This document shows, in pieces, positions 12,708 through 21,876 of a DNA stretch of 32,862 nucleotides (within the stretch, counting starts at the first letter, position 1; each line of letters starts with the position of its first letter). The stretch comes from a candidate division TM6 bacterium UASB340 (GTDB lineage Bacteria; Babelota; Babeliae; Babelales; UASB340): the NCBI GenBank assembly GCA_001468925.1, contig LDIX01000001.1:96853-129714 (forward strand), read 5' to 3'. Made by a program: the position numbers and the translations under genes. The notes under the pieces are model-generated. The model was given only the letters and a program-made list of their open reading frames with translations. It searched no databases and was not told the origin of the DNA.

Positions 12708-14546
12708 ATGAATAAAATAAAAATATTGGCTCCGCAAGAAGCTTTAAAAATTGCCGCAGGCGAAGTTATTGAAAGACCAAGCAATATTGTAAAAGAAGTA
12801 ATTGAAAATTCAATTGATGCACAAAGTACGCAGATAAGCTTATACATAGAAGATTCCGGTAAAAAATTAATTAGAATTGTAGATAACGGTTGCGGCATGA
12901 CAGTTGATGATGCAAAGCTTTGTTTTATAAATCATGCTACAAGTAAAATTGATAAATTGGACGATTTACTTGATATACATTCTTTTGGCTTTAGGGGTGA
13001 AGCTTTGTCAAGCATTAGCACCGTAAGCAAAGTCACTTTAATTACAAAAACAATCGATAGCGAACTCGGCGTTAAAATTGAATACAGCGAAAATAAACTT
13101 TTATCTGAACAAAATTTATCATGTGCAACGGGAACCGATTTACAAATAAACGATCTGTTTTATAACATACCGGTTAGAAAAAAATTTTTAAAACAAGATG
13201 AAACCGAATGGAATCAAATCTTAAATACGTTCAATGCATTTTGTTTAAGCAACACAAATATTCATTTTAAACTTTACAAAGACGAAAAATTAATAATAAA
13301 TGCACCTGCAGTTGAAAAACTTAATGATAGGGTTTCTCAGTTGTTTGGACACAATTTTGGCCAAAATTTAATATGGTTAATTGAAAAAAATTTAAAAGAA
13401 ATTAAAATTACAGGTCTAATTTCAAACCATAACTTTTGGCAATATGGCAAACACAAAATTTTTATTTTCGTTAACAACAGATACATAAAAGATGTAGAAA
13501 TTACAAAAGCATTGGTCAAAGGTTATTCAGGTGTTTTACCGCCAATGCGCTTTCCGGCCGGATTTATATTTATAAACGTTCCGGCTGACTTTGTAGATAT
13601 AAACGTACATCCCAAAAAAGAAGAGGTCAGATTTTTAAAACCAAATACTGTAAATAATCTTTTACAAAATTTAGTAAAAGAAAGTTTAGACAATAATATA
13701 AAAAATTTGCTGGGAAAAACAAATTTTACAAATAACCACACAAGTATTCAAGAAAATAACATGCCTTACGCCGCAACAGAAAACAATATGGCTAAAAATA
13801 ATTTTTATACACAAGAATTAAGCCAAGAAGTTGTAAAAGATTTTACAACACCATTTATTCAACTTGAAGAAACTAAAATTAGACCCAATATTTTACGCCC
13901 AAGAGAGTTGGAATTCGAGTCGGAACAATTATCTACCATCTATACAATAAACAGTGTTGAGACTCGATCTGAGTTTAAAATTATAGGACAATTTTTACGC
14001 ACCTATATAATTTCAGAAAATAACGATAATTTAGTTTTAATAGATCAACATGCAGCTCATGAAAGAATTATCTATGATGAGTTGGCACAAAATTTTGAAA
14101 ATAAATCGGGAATAAGATTAATGTTTCCGGAAATTATAAATTTGAATGAACAAGATATAGAAACTATAAAAATTGCTATTCCATTTTTGAATAAACAAGG
14201 CATTGATCTTGAGCTTTTTGGCAAAAATCAAATTGCAATAAAATCAAGTCCACCCAAAATTCAGAATCAATCATTAAAAGAGCTGGTTTTTGAGATTTTG
14301 GAAAGTATTAAAGAATTTTCAAATCTTGATGAAGAAGCTTTTCGTAAAAAGTTAAATGACAAAGTTCATGCACAAATTTCATGCAAAGCTGCAGTTAAAG
14401 CCGGAGATACTTTAAGCTTTGATCAAATGGAAAATATTATTAAAAAATTATCAAATACAAGTAATCCTTTACTTTGTCCGCATGGCAGACCAACTACTTG
14501 GATTTTAAATAAAAATTTTGTTGAAAAGAATTTTAAAAGAAAATAA
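12708..14546 (+). CDS. mutL: DNA mismatch repair protein MutL
   Basis: MutL couples mismatch recognition by MutS to strand removal. The N-terminal GHKL ATPase is complete: E30 and N34 in KEVIENSIDA, DNGCGMT near 60-66, HATSK and GFRGEALSSI near 95-105. Residues about 330-420 are a variable linker. The C-terminal dimer domain holds the metal-site motifs of an endonuclease-type MutL: DQHAAHE (446-452), SCKAAVKAGD and CPHGRP (590-595). The motif DQHA(x)2E(x)4E has Asp457 in place of the final Glu. The length of 612 aa is normal. The start codon lies three bases after the OstA-like gene, so translation is probably coupled. No mutS is in the window. Confidence 0.95.
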   Translation: MNKIKILAPQEALKIAAGEVIERPSNIVKEVIENSIDAQSTQISLYIEDSGKKLIRIVDNGCGMTVDDAKLCFINHATSKIDKLDDLLDIHSFGFRGEALSSISTVSKVTLITKTIDSELGVKIEYSENKLLSEQNLSCATGTDLQINDLFYNIPVRKKFLKQDETEWNQILNTFNAFCLSNTNIHFKLYKDEKLIINAPAVEKLNDRVSQLFGHNFGQNLIWLIEKNLKEIKITGLISNHNFWQYGKHKIFIFVNNRYIKDVEITKALVKGYSGVLPPMRFPAGFIFINVPADFVDINVHPKKEEVRFLKPNTVNNLLQNLVKESLDNNIKNLLGKTNFTNNHTSIQENNMPYAATENNMAKNNFYTQELSQEVVKDFTTPFIQLEETKIRPNILRPRELEFESEQLSTIYTINSVETRSEFKIIGQFLRTYIISENNDNLVLIDQHAAHERIIYDELAQNFENKSGIRLMFPEIINLNEQDIETIKIAIPFLNKQGIDLELFGKNQIAIKSSPPKIQNQSLKELVFEILESIKEFSNLDEEAFRKKLNDKVHAQISCKAAVKAGDTLSFDQMENIIKKLSNTSNPLLCPHGRPTTWILNKNFVEKNFKRK

Positions 14547-14549
14547 AAA

Positions 14550-14571
14550 GGCCCGGTATTTCTACCGAGCC
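14550..14571 (-). terminator. Terminator between mutL and the 14596 gene
   Basis: GGC.CGGTA pairs with TACCG.GCC (one C-A mismatch) around TTTC. In the minus direction it is followed by TTTTTATTTT, so it best serves the minus-strand gene ending at 14596. In the plus direction no T-run follows directly. Confidence 0.65.
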
Positions 14572-14595
14572 CGAAAAAATTAATTAAAAATTAAA

Positions 14596-16494
14596 TTATT
14601 TTTTTGATTCTTGAAGTCTTTTTAGTAAATTCTGAGTATTAGATCCCTCTGAGTATAAAATACCTTTATCAATTGTAATATCACCATTAATCTTTGAGTC
14701 ATCTTTAGTATCGTAAATTATATTAGCAATATCTATATTGCCCTTGAATACAATTTTTGCATCTTTTTCTAAAGTTAACCCTGAAAGATTTAATCCTTTA
14801 TTATCTTCACCGGAACCAATAATTTTTACATTTTCAAATATTAAAGTTACACCCGATTTAATTATTGCATCTTTAAAGCTTAGATTTTTTTCAAAAATTA
14901 CATTTTTGAAAAAAACTGTCTTTGAACCTTTTATCAGCTCAAATATTGCTCTGTCAAAAGAAACATCTTCATTGAATTTTAGAGATTTTTCTTTAGAATC
15001 ACCTTTAAATTCGATGGCATTTTGGAATAAAGTTCCTATAAATTTTACAGGGCAAGGAACAGGATAATCATTTTCAGCTTGATAAAAAGTTAGAAGTCCA
15101 CCAATTTGAGCATAGCTAAAATCTAAAACATCATAAATTGGAGCATCAATAGTTTTATTTTTCAATAAAACTAAATCAAAATATTCTTTATATGATAAAT
15201 TTGAATCTTTATACATACGAAATTTATCATTATCGCCGTATAATTTATCTTTTGGTAGTTGCATATAAATTTCTGCTCGCTCAGAAGCTTCTGTTTTCTT
15301 GCACATACCTTCAACAATATTAATCTTTTCAATTAATACATCTTTACCTTCTACAGAGGATACTAAAACCTTGTTTAAAATATATTTTTTTAGTTGAAGA
15401 ATACTGGTAACATTTTTAACATTTAATTTTCTATATTTATTACTCTTATTTTTATTTAAATAAAAATTATCGCCAAGTTTCAATGCTTTATATGAAACAT
15501 TAGTAAAAGAAATATTTCCGACTAAATTTATATCCGATAAATCCAAAGTACCATCGATGCTTACATTTTCAAATACTAAAGTTACATCTTTTTTAATTAT
15601 TGCTTTTTTAAAACTCAAGTTTTTTTCAAAAGTAACATTTTTGAATGAAATATTTTTCGAGCCTCCAATAATGCCCGCAAATCCTGTTCCCGAGTTAAAT
15701 TCAGCACCTTCAAATGAAACATCTTCTTTGAACACAACTGGTTTCTCTGGTGAATTACCCTCGAAATTCATATGTGTTGTCAATTTTATAGCCCTAAAAT
15801 ATACCGGTTTTTCAAATACGAGTTGTGATTCTTGGCCCGTTGCTTTAAAATTAATAGTGTCGTGTATTATTGCTGCTGATAAATCTATTGACTTATTTGA
15901 GTCAAAAAAATTATTTCTATTTACATATATTGTTTCGTTACCTGAAGTTTTTTCCTCAAATGTTGCAGGTGCATCCACGATCTTATAATAATAACCGGAC
16001 TTACCATCTTTTTCTTTATATTCTTTTTCTAATCTGGCATAAATTTTGAGCATTGCTTCAACGTCATAGACTGAATGATCTTTATTTTTAAGAAATTCAT
16101 CTATTTGTTTTATTGATGATTCATAACCACTTTTCTCATTTGCTTCAAAAGCTTTTTTTATTTCTAAATTATTCAAATAATTTGGAAATTCATTTCTATA
16201 CAAATCAATTATAAAATTATTTATAACTTCTTGAGACCTTATAACACCTCCATCTTCATATTTAATATTACCACTTAATTTTCTTCCGAAAAAAGCTTCA
16301 TCCGATTTTCTGTTATTAAAATCTGTAACAAAATTTTTATTATTTACATCAGGATATTTTTTTGAAAAAAATTCAAAGAAAAATTGTTTTTCATTATCAG
16401 CCAACTTGCGAAGTTGTGGCTGCTGCGCATCGGCAAAAAAAATGCTGCCCAAACCAAGCAGCAATAATAAATATCTTGTTTTTAAAAAACTCAT
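14596..16494 (-). CDS. Secreted beta-helix-like repeat protein, 632 aa
   Basis: A signal peptide covers residues 1-23 (LLLLLGLGSIFFADA). After a helical N-terminal region (about 25-190), two repeat tracts at about 225-345 and 475-600 show pentapeptide-like periodicity. Short lines centred on Phe, Ala or Leu, such as VSFEGAEF, ISFKNVTFEKNLSF, AIIKKDVTLVFENV and LDLSDI, indicate a right-handed quadrilateral or beta-helix. The two tracts repeat each other (FKNV.FEKNLSFK.AIIK..VTL.FENV), so the gene arose by internal duplication. The same pattern occurs in the 18250 gene. A helical spacer lies between (about 380-460). GGAG lies nine bases before the ATG. No enzyme motif is seen; an exported binding or surface role is likely, the target unknown. 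Confidence 0.75.
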   Translation of the reverse strand: MSFLKTRYLLLLLGLGSIFFADAQQPQLRKLADNEKQFFFEFFSKKYPDVNNKNFVTDFNNRKSDEAFFGRKLSGNIKYEDGGVIRSQEVINNFIIDLYRNEFPNYLNNLEIKKAFEANEKSGYESSIKQIDEFLKNKDHSVYDVEAMLKIYARLEKEYKEKDGKSGYYYKIVDAPATFEEKTSGNETIYVNRNNFFDSNKSIDLSAAIIHDTINFKATGQESQLVFEKPVYFRAIKLTTHMNFEGNSPEKPVVFKEDVSFEGAEFNSGTGFAGIIGGSKNISFKNVTFEKNLSFKKAIIKKDVTLVFENVSIDGTLDLSDINLVGNISFTNVSYKALKLGDNFYLNKNKSNKYRKLNVKNVTSILQLKKYILNKVLVSSVEGKDVLIEKINIVEGMCKKTEASERAEIYMQLPKDKLYGDNDKFRMYKDSNLSYKEYFDLVLLKNKTIDAPIYDVLDFSYAQIGGLLTFYQAENDYPVPCPVKFIGTLFQNAIEFKGDSKEKSLKFNEDVSFDRAIFELIKGSKTVFFKNVIFEKNLSFKDAIIKSGVTLIFENVKIIGSGEDNKGLNLSGLTLEKDAKIVFKGNIDIANIIYDTKDDSKINGDITIDKGILYSEGSNTQNLLKRLQESKK

Positions 16495-16533
16495 TTTATA
16501 TCTCCGGTTTCATAAAACCTTAAATTATATTAC

Positions 16534-16571
16534 AGATATGTTCCCCGGAATAATTTCCGGGGAACATATCT
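16534..16571 (-). terminator. Perfect 16-bp hairpin after the outer-membrane protein gene
   Basis: AGATATGTTCCCCGGA (16534-16549) is perfectly complementary to 16556-16571 around ATAATT. It begins 11 bases after the stop of the 16583 gene and ends shortly before the ribosome-binding site of the next gene. No T-run follows on the minus strand, so it may act as a 3' stabiliser or processing point instead of a plain terminator. Confidence 0.6.
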
Positions 16572-16582
16572 ATTAAAACTAA

Positions 16583-18160
16583 TTAAATGGAAATAGAACC
16601 ATTTAACCAAAGACCCCATGATCCAATTGATTTATTATTTGAATTGGATTTATAGAAAGTACCAAACGAAACATTATATGGATGTGAATCCAATGTTCCA
16701 TCAAATCCAATCGATACAAATGGATTTACTGAAAGTTGATTCAAGCTTTTTGCCGAATCCAAATTTAAATCGGATTCTTTAATATTTATAAATGAACTGT
16801 CAGCCGAAGTTACTATCATGGAATTATTAATTTTTGCATTATGATATGTCAAATTATAAGTATCCTGTCCTGATATAATCATACTCTGAGGGGCATCAAT
16901 ATCATAGAATGCAATACCTACATAGTCATTAAAGCCTTCTTTTAGATAAACTTTTTCATTTGCTTTGGCTTCTATATTAACACCAAATTGAAGATGAATT
17001 TTATCTCTGTTAAAATCTGCTGCAAATAATGCATTGGCATATGAACCGGGTGTTACATATAAATCTTTTGTTAAATAGTTTATTAAACGTTGTGGACGAG
17101 TTCTTGGCAAGCCTGTTGTAGCAGCCATATATCTGCTCCATGGTCCATTGTTAAGGTCGAATGAACGTTTTTCAGAACTCTGGAATAGATATAAATAATC
17201 AAAATCACTCATCAATGTGAAATTTTTATATTTTGCACTGAATTTTGCACCGGCACCGGCTGCAAAGTGATGACCATTACCAACAATTGGTTCAAATAGA
17301 TATTCCGCTGTTGGTTTGTCACCTGTTGGAACTACCAATTGTGTATAAAGATCCAATAAACATTTTTTGTACATTTTGTTCAAACCAAGTCTTAATGTAA
17401 TATCGGCAAGACCTGCTTTTTGATGTTTTTTATTGTCAATTTTTCCATATTTCATTAGAGGATGTGACAATGCTTGAGTTACATTTAATGGTTCTTCAAA
17501 AAATAAAACGCCACGAGCACCACTATCTAAGATAGGCATTAATGTTTCAGGTCTTTGTCCCGAAATTTCATATTCACTTAATCTTGCATTTGTTGCAACA
17601 TTTACAAATGGAACAAGTATGGAAAACCAGAAGTTGTCGCGTAATTTCTTTTGTACAAAATAGTTTACGCCCCAACGTTTCATTTCGGGTGCCATAGAAA
17701 TTTTTGAACTAAATGTATGATGAGGATAATCTTGTTCATCACCATCCATGTGATCTGATGATGGAATCCCTAACCATTCTGCATAAATATCTCTACTGCC
17801 GGCAGCATTATAACCTTTTATAACAAGCTCACTCTTTCCATCAATCATAAAATAATTGGAAAGATCTCCTGAAGAACAAGATTCTTCATAAAAAGCAGAA
17901 TTGCTTACAAAGAAATCATCAAGAGCAAATTTACTAATCTTAGCACTATTCTTTTTACCTTTTAAAGCTTGCATCTTTGCAATCTTTTTATTCTTCTTAA
18001 TTTTATCTTTTAAAATAAAACTATTTAACTGAATTTCGTTAAATATAAACTCTTGACCTTTTGTGTTTTGAAAAATAAACGACTTATTTGTCGTTTGAGC
18101 AAAAACTGATGATGAGAAAATCATCAACAATAAAAATAGGGAAATCTTTGATACTTTCAC
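16583..18160 (-). CDS. Predicted outer-membrane beta-barrel protein, 525 aa
   Basis: The signal peptide (1-21, ending SSSVFA) is followed by a basic stretch and then, from about residue 110, alternating amphipathic strands typical of an outer-membrane barrel: RWGVNYFVQKKLRDNFWFSI, ADITLRLGLNKM, LLDLYTQLVVPTGDKP, FAAGAGAKFSAKYKNFTLMS and IHLQFGVNIEAK. The LVVPTGD line resembles porin-like channel proteins of the phenol-pathway (MetA) type, but this is a weak likeness. The C-terminus is WGLWLNGSISI, ending in Ile and not Phe. The start is GTG at 18160 with GAGGAG upstream. It lies between two related secreted beta-helix genes on the same strand, so a joint surface function is possible. Confidence 0.65.
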   Translation of the reverse strand: MKVSKISLFLLLMIFSSSVFAQTTNKSFIFQNTKGQEFIFNEIQLNSFILKDKIKKNKKIAKMQALKGKKNSAKISKFALDDFFVSNSAFYEESCSSGDLSNYFMIDGKSELVIKGYNAAGSRDIYAEWLGIPSSDHMDGDEQDYPHHTFSSKISMAPEMKRWGVNYFVQKKLRDNFWFSILVPFVNVATNARLSEYEISGQRPETLMPILDSGARGVLFFEEPLNVTQALSHPLMKYGKIDNKKHQKAGLADITLRLGLNKMYKKCLLDLYTQLVVPTGDKPTAEYLFEPIVGNGHHFAAGAGAKFSAKYKNFTLMSDFDYLYLFQSSEKRSFDLNNGPWSRYMAATTGLPRTRPQRLINYLTKDLYVTPGSYANALFAADFNRDKIHLQFGVNIEAKANEKVYLKEGFNDYVGIAFYDIDAPQSMIISGQDTYNLTYHNAKINNSMIVTSADSSFINIKESDLNLDSAKSLNQLSVNPFVSIGFDGTLDSHPYNVSFGTFYKSNSNNKSIGSWGLWLNGSISI

Positions 18161-18249
18161 CTTTTTCTCCTCTTATAAAAACTACCAACTCCCACTACAC
18201 TAACATACAAAACAAAAAGTTATTTCAATAACAACCCTTTCTTTTTATT

Positions 18250-19653
18250 TTAAATTTTTAATATTTTTGAATATGTTTTCATCTTATTTGTAATTAATTT
18301 ACCTTTAACAACAACATTATCTAAAACAACAGAAGTTCCGTCGTCCATTTTCATATTAGATAAATTTAAATCTCTTTCAAATATAACATTTCTAAAAATT
18401 ATCTTTTTGTCAAAAACAGCACCCTTTTTAAATTCACATCCGGAAAAATCAACCGTGCCATTAAATATAACATTTTCAAAAATCATATTTGTAGTCAATG
18501 TTATATCTCTAAAATACATTACCCCTTTAAAAATTTTATTTTTTCCTTCCGGTTTAAAACTAATTGTGTTATTTATTATTGCACCATCAAAATAATAAAT
18601 CGCTGGGTCTGCAAAATCTTGAGGGGTCAAAACACCTTTAAATGGGATAGTTCTTTTTTCTTTACTTAATTCATATTGAGAATCTTTTACAAACCAAATA
18701 TCTCTTTTATTTTTTTCTTTGTTAATTTTTACGTATGATAACAAGAATTTTTTAATATTTTCTTTAGTTTTAGCTCTTTTATAATCTTCAAACCCATCTA
18801 CAAAAGCTTGCAAAGATTTTGCTCCGGCTACATATTTTACATTACTATTTTTTATTTCAATATATTTTTCGTATTCTATTGCTAGTGGTGAAACTTCAAC
18901 AGCATATTGACCATCTTTGTTGTTTACACCATCAAGAATAATGCGCGCACCATTTTCAACAATCATTCCATCAAACTTTAACTTACCATTTATATAAACA
19001 TTATCCAAAATTAATGTAACGCCGCTTTGAATATTAACATTTGAAAAATCCAAATCTTGATTAAATTCTACATTTTTAAATGTAATGGTCTTCTTTTTAA
19101 ATGTTCCGGATTTAAATACGCTACCGGCAAAAGAAACCGATTTTGCAAATCTAACACCGTCAAACAAAATATTATTTGTTGTTATTATTTTTTTAAATCT
19201 TACATCTTTTTCAAAAAGATCTCCCGCTATTTTATTTTTGGATAAGATTCGATCTTGATCATGAGATCTAAAAATAAGTTCATCTTTTAATTGTGCACCA
19301 CTAAAATCTATAAAATCTATTTTTATATCATCACTTATAATTGGAGTAATATAATTTATTTCACCGGTTTCAGCTGTAAAATCAACTAACTTATCAGTAT
19401 CTTTGTAGAATAAATTACCTCGAGCCTCCTCTTTTTCTATTTGACTGAACAAGCGTAATCCGGTAGAAATAGCGAGCGAATAATAATCCGTCATGCTATT
19501 TCTGTCAATTTTTTCAAGATCCTCTATTAATTTAATTTGCTCAATATCCGGTTCAAAATCTTTTTTTACATCTTTTTTTTGTGCAAAACAAAATTGTCCA
19601 AAAGATATTAATAAAGTAAAACTTAGAAATTTTTTTACTAATTCAAAATTCAT
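18250..19653 (-). CDS. Secreted beta-helix-like repeat protein, 467 aa
   Basis: It is paralogous in design to the 14596 gene: a signal peptide (1-24, ending GQFCFA), a short helical region, then lines such as IDFSGAQL, VRFKKI, ILFDGVRFAKSVSFAGSVFK, ITFKNVEFNQDLDFSNV and GVTLILDNVYINGKL (about 105-225). A helical insert follows (about 245-310) and a second tract, ISFKPEGKNKIFKGVMYF to VVLDNVVVKGKL (about 345-455). The periodicity suits a pentapeptide-type or beta-helix solenoid. Cys22 is followed by FA and no lipobox, so it is probably not a lipoprotein. AAGGGGAG lies six bases before the ATG. It is the first gene of a three-gene minus-strand cluster with the barrel protein. Confidence 0.72.
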   Translation of the reverse strand: MNFELVKKFLSFTLLISFGQFCFAQKKDVKKDFEPDIEQIKLIEDLEKIDRNSMTDYYSLAISTGLRLFSQIEKEEARGNLFYKDTDKLVDFTAETGEINYITPIISDDIKIDFIDFSGAQLKDELIFRSHDQDRILSKNKIAGDLFEKDVRFKKIITTNNILFDGVRFAKSVSFAGSVFKSGTFKKKTITFKNVEFNQDLDFSNVNIQSGVTLILDNVYINGKLKFDGMIVENGARIILDGVNNKDGQYAVEVSPLAIEYEKYIEIKNSNVKYVAGAKSLQAFVDGFEDYKRAKTKENIKKFLLSYVKINKEKNKRDIWFVKDSQYELSKEKRTIPFKGVLTPQDFADPAIYYFDGAIINNTISFKPEGKNKIFKGVMYFRDITLTTNMIFENVIFNGTVDFSGCEFKKGAVFDKKIIFRNVIFERDLNLSNMKMDDGTSVVLDNVVVKGKLITNKMKTYSKILKI

Positions 19654-19746
19654 AAAACTCCCCTTAAACTTTTTTAATTTATCGAATAGATAAAAGTATA
19701 AAAATTTAATAGATAAATTTTAAAACTAAATCAATAAAAAAAAATT

Positions 19747-21099
19747 TTATCCCAAAAGTACTCGTTCATCAGGGTATTTATAAAGTTGTTTTTCTTGCGT
19801 TTTTCGCAATGCTAAAACCAAGGTTAATGCACCAAGGCGACCAATAATCATTAAAACAGATAAAATTAATTTACCCGATATGGATAAAAATGGAGTAATC
19901 CCTGTTGAAAATCCAACAGTGGCAAATGCAGAAACGACTTCAAACATAATCTGTATAACACTAAACTGCGGATCCGTAATAAGCATTAAAAATGTTGAAA
20001 AACAAACCAATGTTAAAGATAAAGAAAATATTACGGATGTTTTAAAAATTTGCTCCGATGGAATATTTCTTCCAAAAATTTCCACACTGTCTTTATTTCT
20101 AATTGTTGCAATAATTGTTGCCAAAAAAATTGTAAACGTTGTAACTTTTATACCGCCACTGGTGGAAGATGGACTGGCGCCGATAAACATCAAAATTAAA
20201 AATATAAAAATTATAGGTAATCCAAGTCTTGAAATACAAATTGGATCAAACCCTGCAGTACGCGTTGCAACAGACATAAAAAATGCGTTAATTATTTGAT
20301 CAAATAAACCAAGATCTTTTAAACTATTTGTTCTTTCAAGAAAATAAAATAATACAGCTCCACTAAAAACTAAAATTGAAGACATGAATAAAACAACTTT
20401 TGTATGTAAAGATGTGACCATTTTTTTAGGTTCTTCACGCCACCAATTTTTGATTGATATAATTATATTGTTACCAAATTCGTACCAAACTATAAAACCT
20501 ACACCTCCAAATAATATCAATGTTGCCATTGTTGAAAGCGTTAGCCAATGTTGTTTAACACAAAACATTCCGGGTTCAAAAAGTGAAATTCCCGTATTAC
20601 AAAATGCAGAAACCGAATGAAATATGGCATAAAAAAGAGCTTTATCCGATGGTAAAATTTTACTAAACGAAATGTACAATAAAAATGCGCCAATGGCTTC
20701 AATGATAATTGTAAATCCTATGATCATTTTTAAAAAATTCTTAATTTTACCCCAAAATTCAAAATCTAAAATTTGTCCCGCAAAAATTTTTGTTGTAAAA
20801 CTCAAATTTAAAACAAGAGAGACCATGAAAATGGATAAGGTCATAAGTCCAAGACCGCCAATTTGAATAAGTGCCAAAATTACACACTGACCAAAAAATG
20901 AAAAATAGGACATTGGTACGGTTAAAAGCCCTGTAACACATGTAGAAGTTACTGAAGTAAACAAAATGTCTATAAATGACACATCTACAACTCTAGACAT
21001 CGGCAAGGCAAGCAAAATTGCTCCGGTAAAAATCACAAATAATAAAGAGACGAGCAATATTCTGCCCGGTGATATTTTGGATATTTTTATTTCCGGCAT
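19747..21099 (-). CDS. ktrB: KtrB/TrkH-type potassium uptake channel subunit
   Basis: This is the pore-forming subunit of Ktr/Trk K+ uptake in the inner membrane. Four pseudo-repeated pore loops are visible: TSTCVTGLL, SAFCNTGIS, ATRTAGFD and SAFATVGFSTG, each with the filter-type Gly. The gating-loop region GASPSSTSGGIKVTT follows the third pore, and IIGRLGALTL lies near the C-terminus. About eight to ten transmembrane segments fit 450 aa. The size without an N-terminal extension suits KtrB better than E. coli TrkH. The cytosolic nucleotide-binding partner (KtrA/TrkA) is not in this window and must be elsewhere. Confidence 0.88.
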   Translation of the reverse strand: MPEIKISKISPGRILLVSLLFVIFTGAILLALPMSRVVDVSFIDILFTSVTSTCVTGLLTVPMSYFSFFGQCVILALIQIGGLGLMTLSIFMVSLVLNLSFTTKIFAGQILDFEFWGKIKNFLKMIIGFTIIIEAIGAFLLYISFSKILPSDKALFYAIFHSVSAFCNTGISLFEPGMFCVKQHWLTLSTMATLILFGGVGFIVWYEFGNNIIISIKNWWREEPKKMVTSLHTKVVLFMSSILVFSGAVLFYFLERTNSLKDLGLFDQIINAFFMSVATRTAGFDPICISRLGLPIIFIFLILMFIGASPSSTSGGIKVTTFTIFLATIIATIRNKDSVEIFGRNIPSEQIFKTSVIFSLSLTLVCFSTFLMLITDPQFSVIQIMFEVVSAFATVGFSTGITPFLSISGKLILSVLMIIGRLGALTLVLALRKTQEKQLYKYPDERVLLG

Positions 21100-21119
21100 A
21101 AAGGTCCTTACTTATTATT

Positions 21120-21536
21120 TTAATTATTAAAAATCGATTTTTGTCCCGAACTAAGTTCTTCTATTTTTTTATTAACAAATTTAAATATTTTTTCAGCAAA
21201 CGTTATCGCTTCAAACAAATCTTTTTTTTCCGGAATCATTATATCATCCGGATATCTAAATTTTATACTATATGGATTTAATGATGCTGCAATTGTTAAC
21301 AAAAAATCAAATTCCGTATCATATTTACTACACAATTTCGTAAGAAACACAATATTATGAGTTTTTTCAATATCACTCTTTTTGTATGCGAGAAATGCTT
21401 TTAGAGATTTTTCCGCACATTGTTGAGTATGATAAGCAGCGCCATCAAAAAGCTCTTCTTCGCTAGATTCAAAAAGTTTTTTTGCAATTCGCAAATCGCT
21501 ATGAGCTTTTTTTAACCAGGCATCATGCACTTGCAT
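21120..21536 (-). CDS. HEPN-domain protein, probable toxin of a HEPN/MNT pair
   Basis: The protein is a compact all-helical HEPN domain of 138 aa: WLKKAHSDLRIAKKLFES, DGAAYHTQQCAEKSLKAFLA (31-50) and THNIVFLTKLC (59-69), ending with the usual FRYPDD and FAEKIFKFV parts. HEPN proteins paired with MNT partners are typically RNases neutralised by the partner. The usual Arg of the Rx4-6H site is replaced: Lys53 precedes His60 by six residues. It overlaps the MNT gene by 14 bases and is translated after it, the standard order for such pairs. Some proteins of this type (COG2250-like) lack proven toxicity, so the toxin label is an inference. Confidence 0.85.
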   Translation of the reverse strand: MQVHDAWLKKAHSDLRIAKKLFESSEEELFDGAAYHTQQCAEKSLKAFLAYKKSDIEKTHNIVFLTKLCSKYDTEFDFLLTIAASLNPYSIKFRYPDDIMIPEKKDLFEAITFAEKIFKFVNKKIEELSSGQKSIFNN

Positions 21537-21843
21537 AAATAATCTTTCCCTCTTTTTTTATCTTATGGCAAAGAGTAGATACATCCGTTGCCAAGTATTC
21601 AAACTCTTTTTCCGTATAAACAAGCAAATCTCTTGATATTAAAATGTCAGCTAAAGCCAAATCACCTTTTATTGAACGCTTATAACTTTTTTCATCAGAT
21701 TCTGAAACCAATATCAACAAATCCAAATCACTCGCATTATTTGAATTTCCCCAAGCATTTGATCCAAATAAATATATTTTTGTTGGATTATATACTTTTA
21801 CCAATCGATTTTTTATTTCATCCAAAATATTTTTTTTTATCAT
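21523..21843 (-). CDS. MNT minimal nucleotidyltransferase, probable antitoxin
   Basis: This 106-aa protein has the polymerase-beta-type nucleotidyltransferase signature GSNAWGNSNNASDLD: Gly27-Ser28 for the nucleotide and Asp39/Asp41 for the metal, with a third acidic residue probably near Asp66 (LALADILI). In characterised HEPN/MNT systems the MNT protein inactivates the HEPN partner by adding AMP. All three catalytic elements are kept here, so the enzyme could be active. It precedes and overlaps the HEPN gene by 14 bases. It lies 33 bases after the antitoxin gene of the neighbouring HigBA-like pair, so all four genes may share a transcript. Confidence 0.88.
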   Translation of the reverse strand: MIKKNILDEIKNRLVKVYNPTKIYLFGSNAWGNSNNASDLDLLILVSESDEKSYKRSIKGDLALADILISRDLLVYTEKEFEYLATDVSTLCHKIKKEGKIIYASA

Positions 21844-21876
21844 ATTATTAAGTCTCTATCTAAAAATAATTAATCT

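Noticed and set aside
19701-19721. AAAATTTA/TAAATTTT inverted repeat after ktrB
   Set aside because: A pure A-T stem in AT-rich DNA is expected by chance, and there is no clear U-tract.
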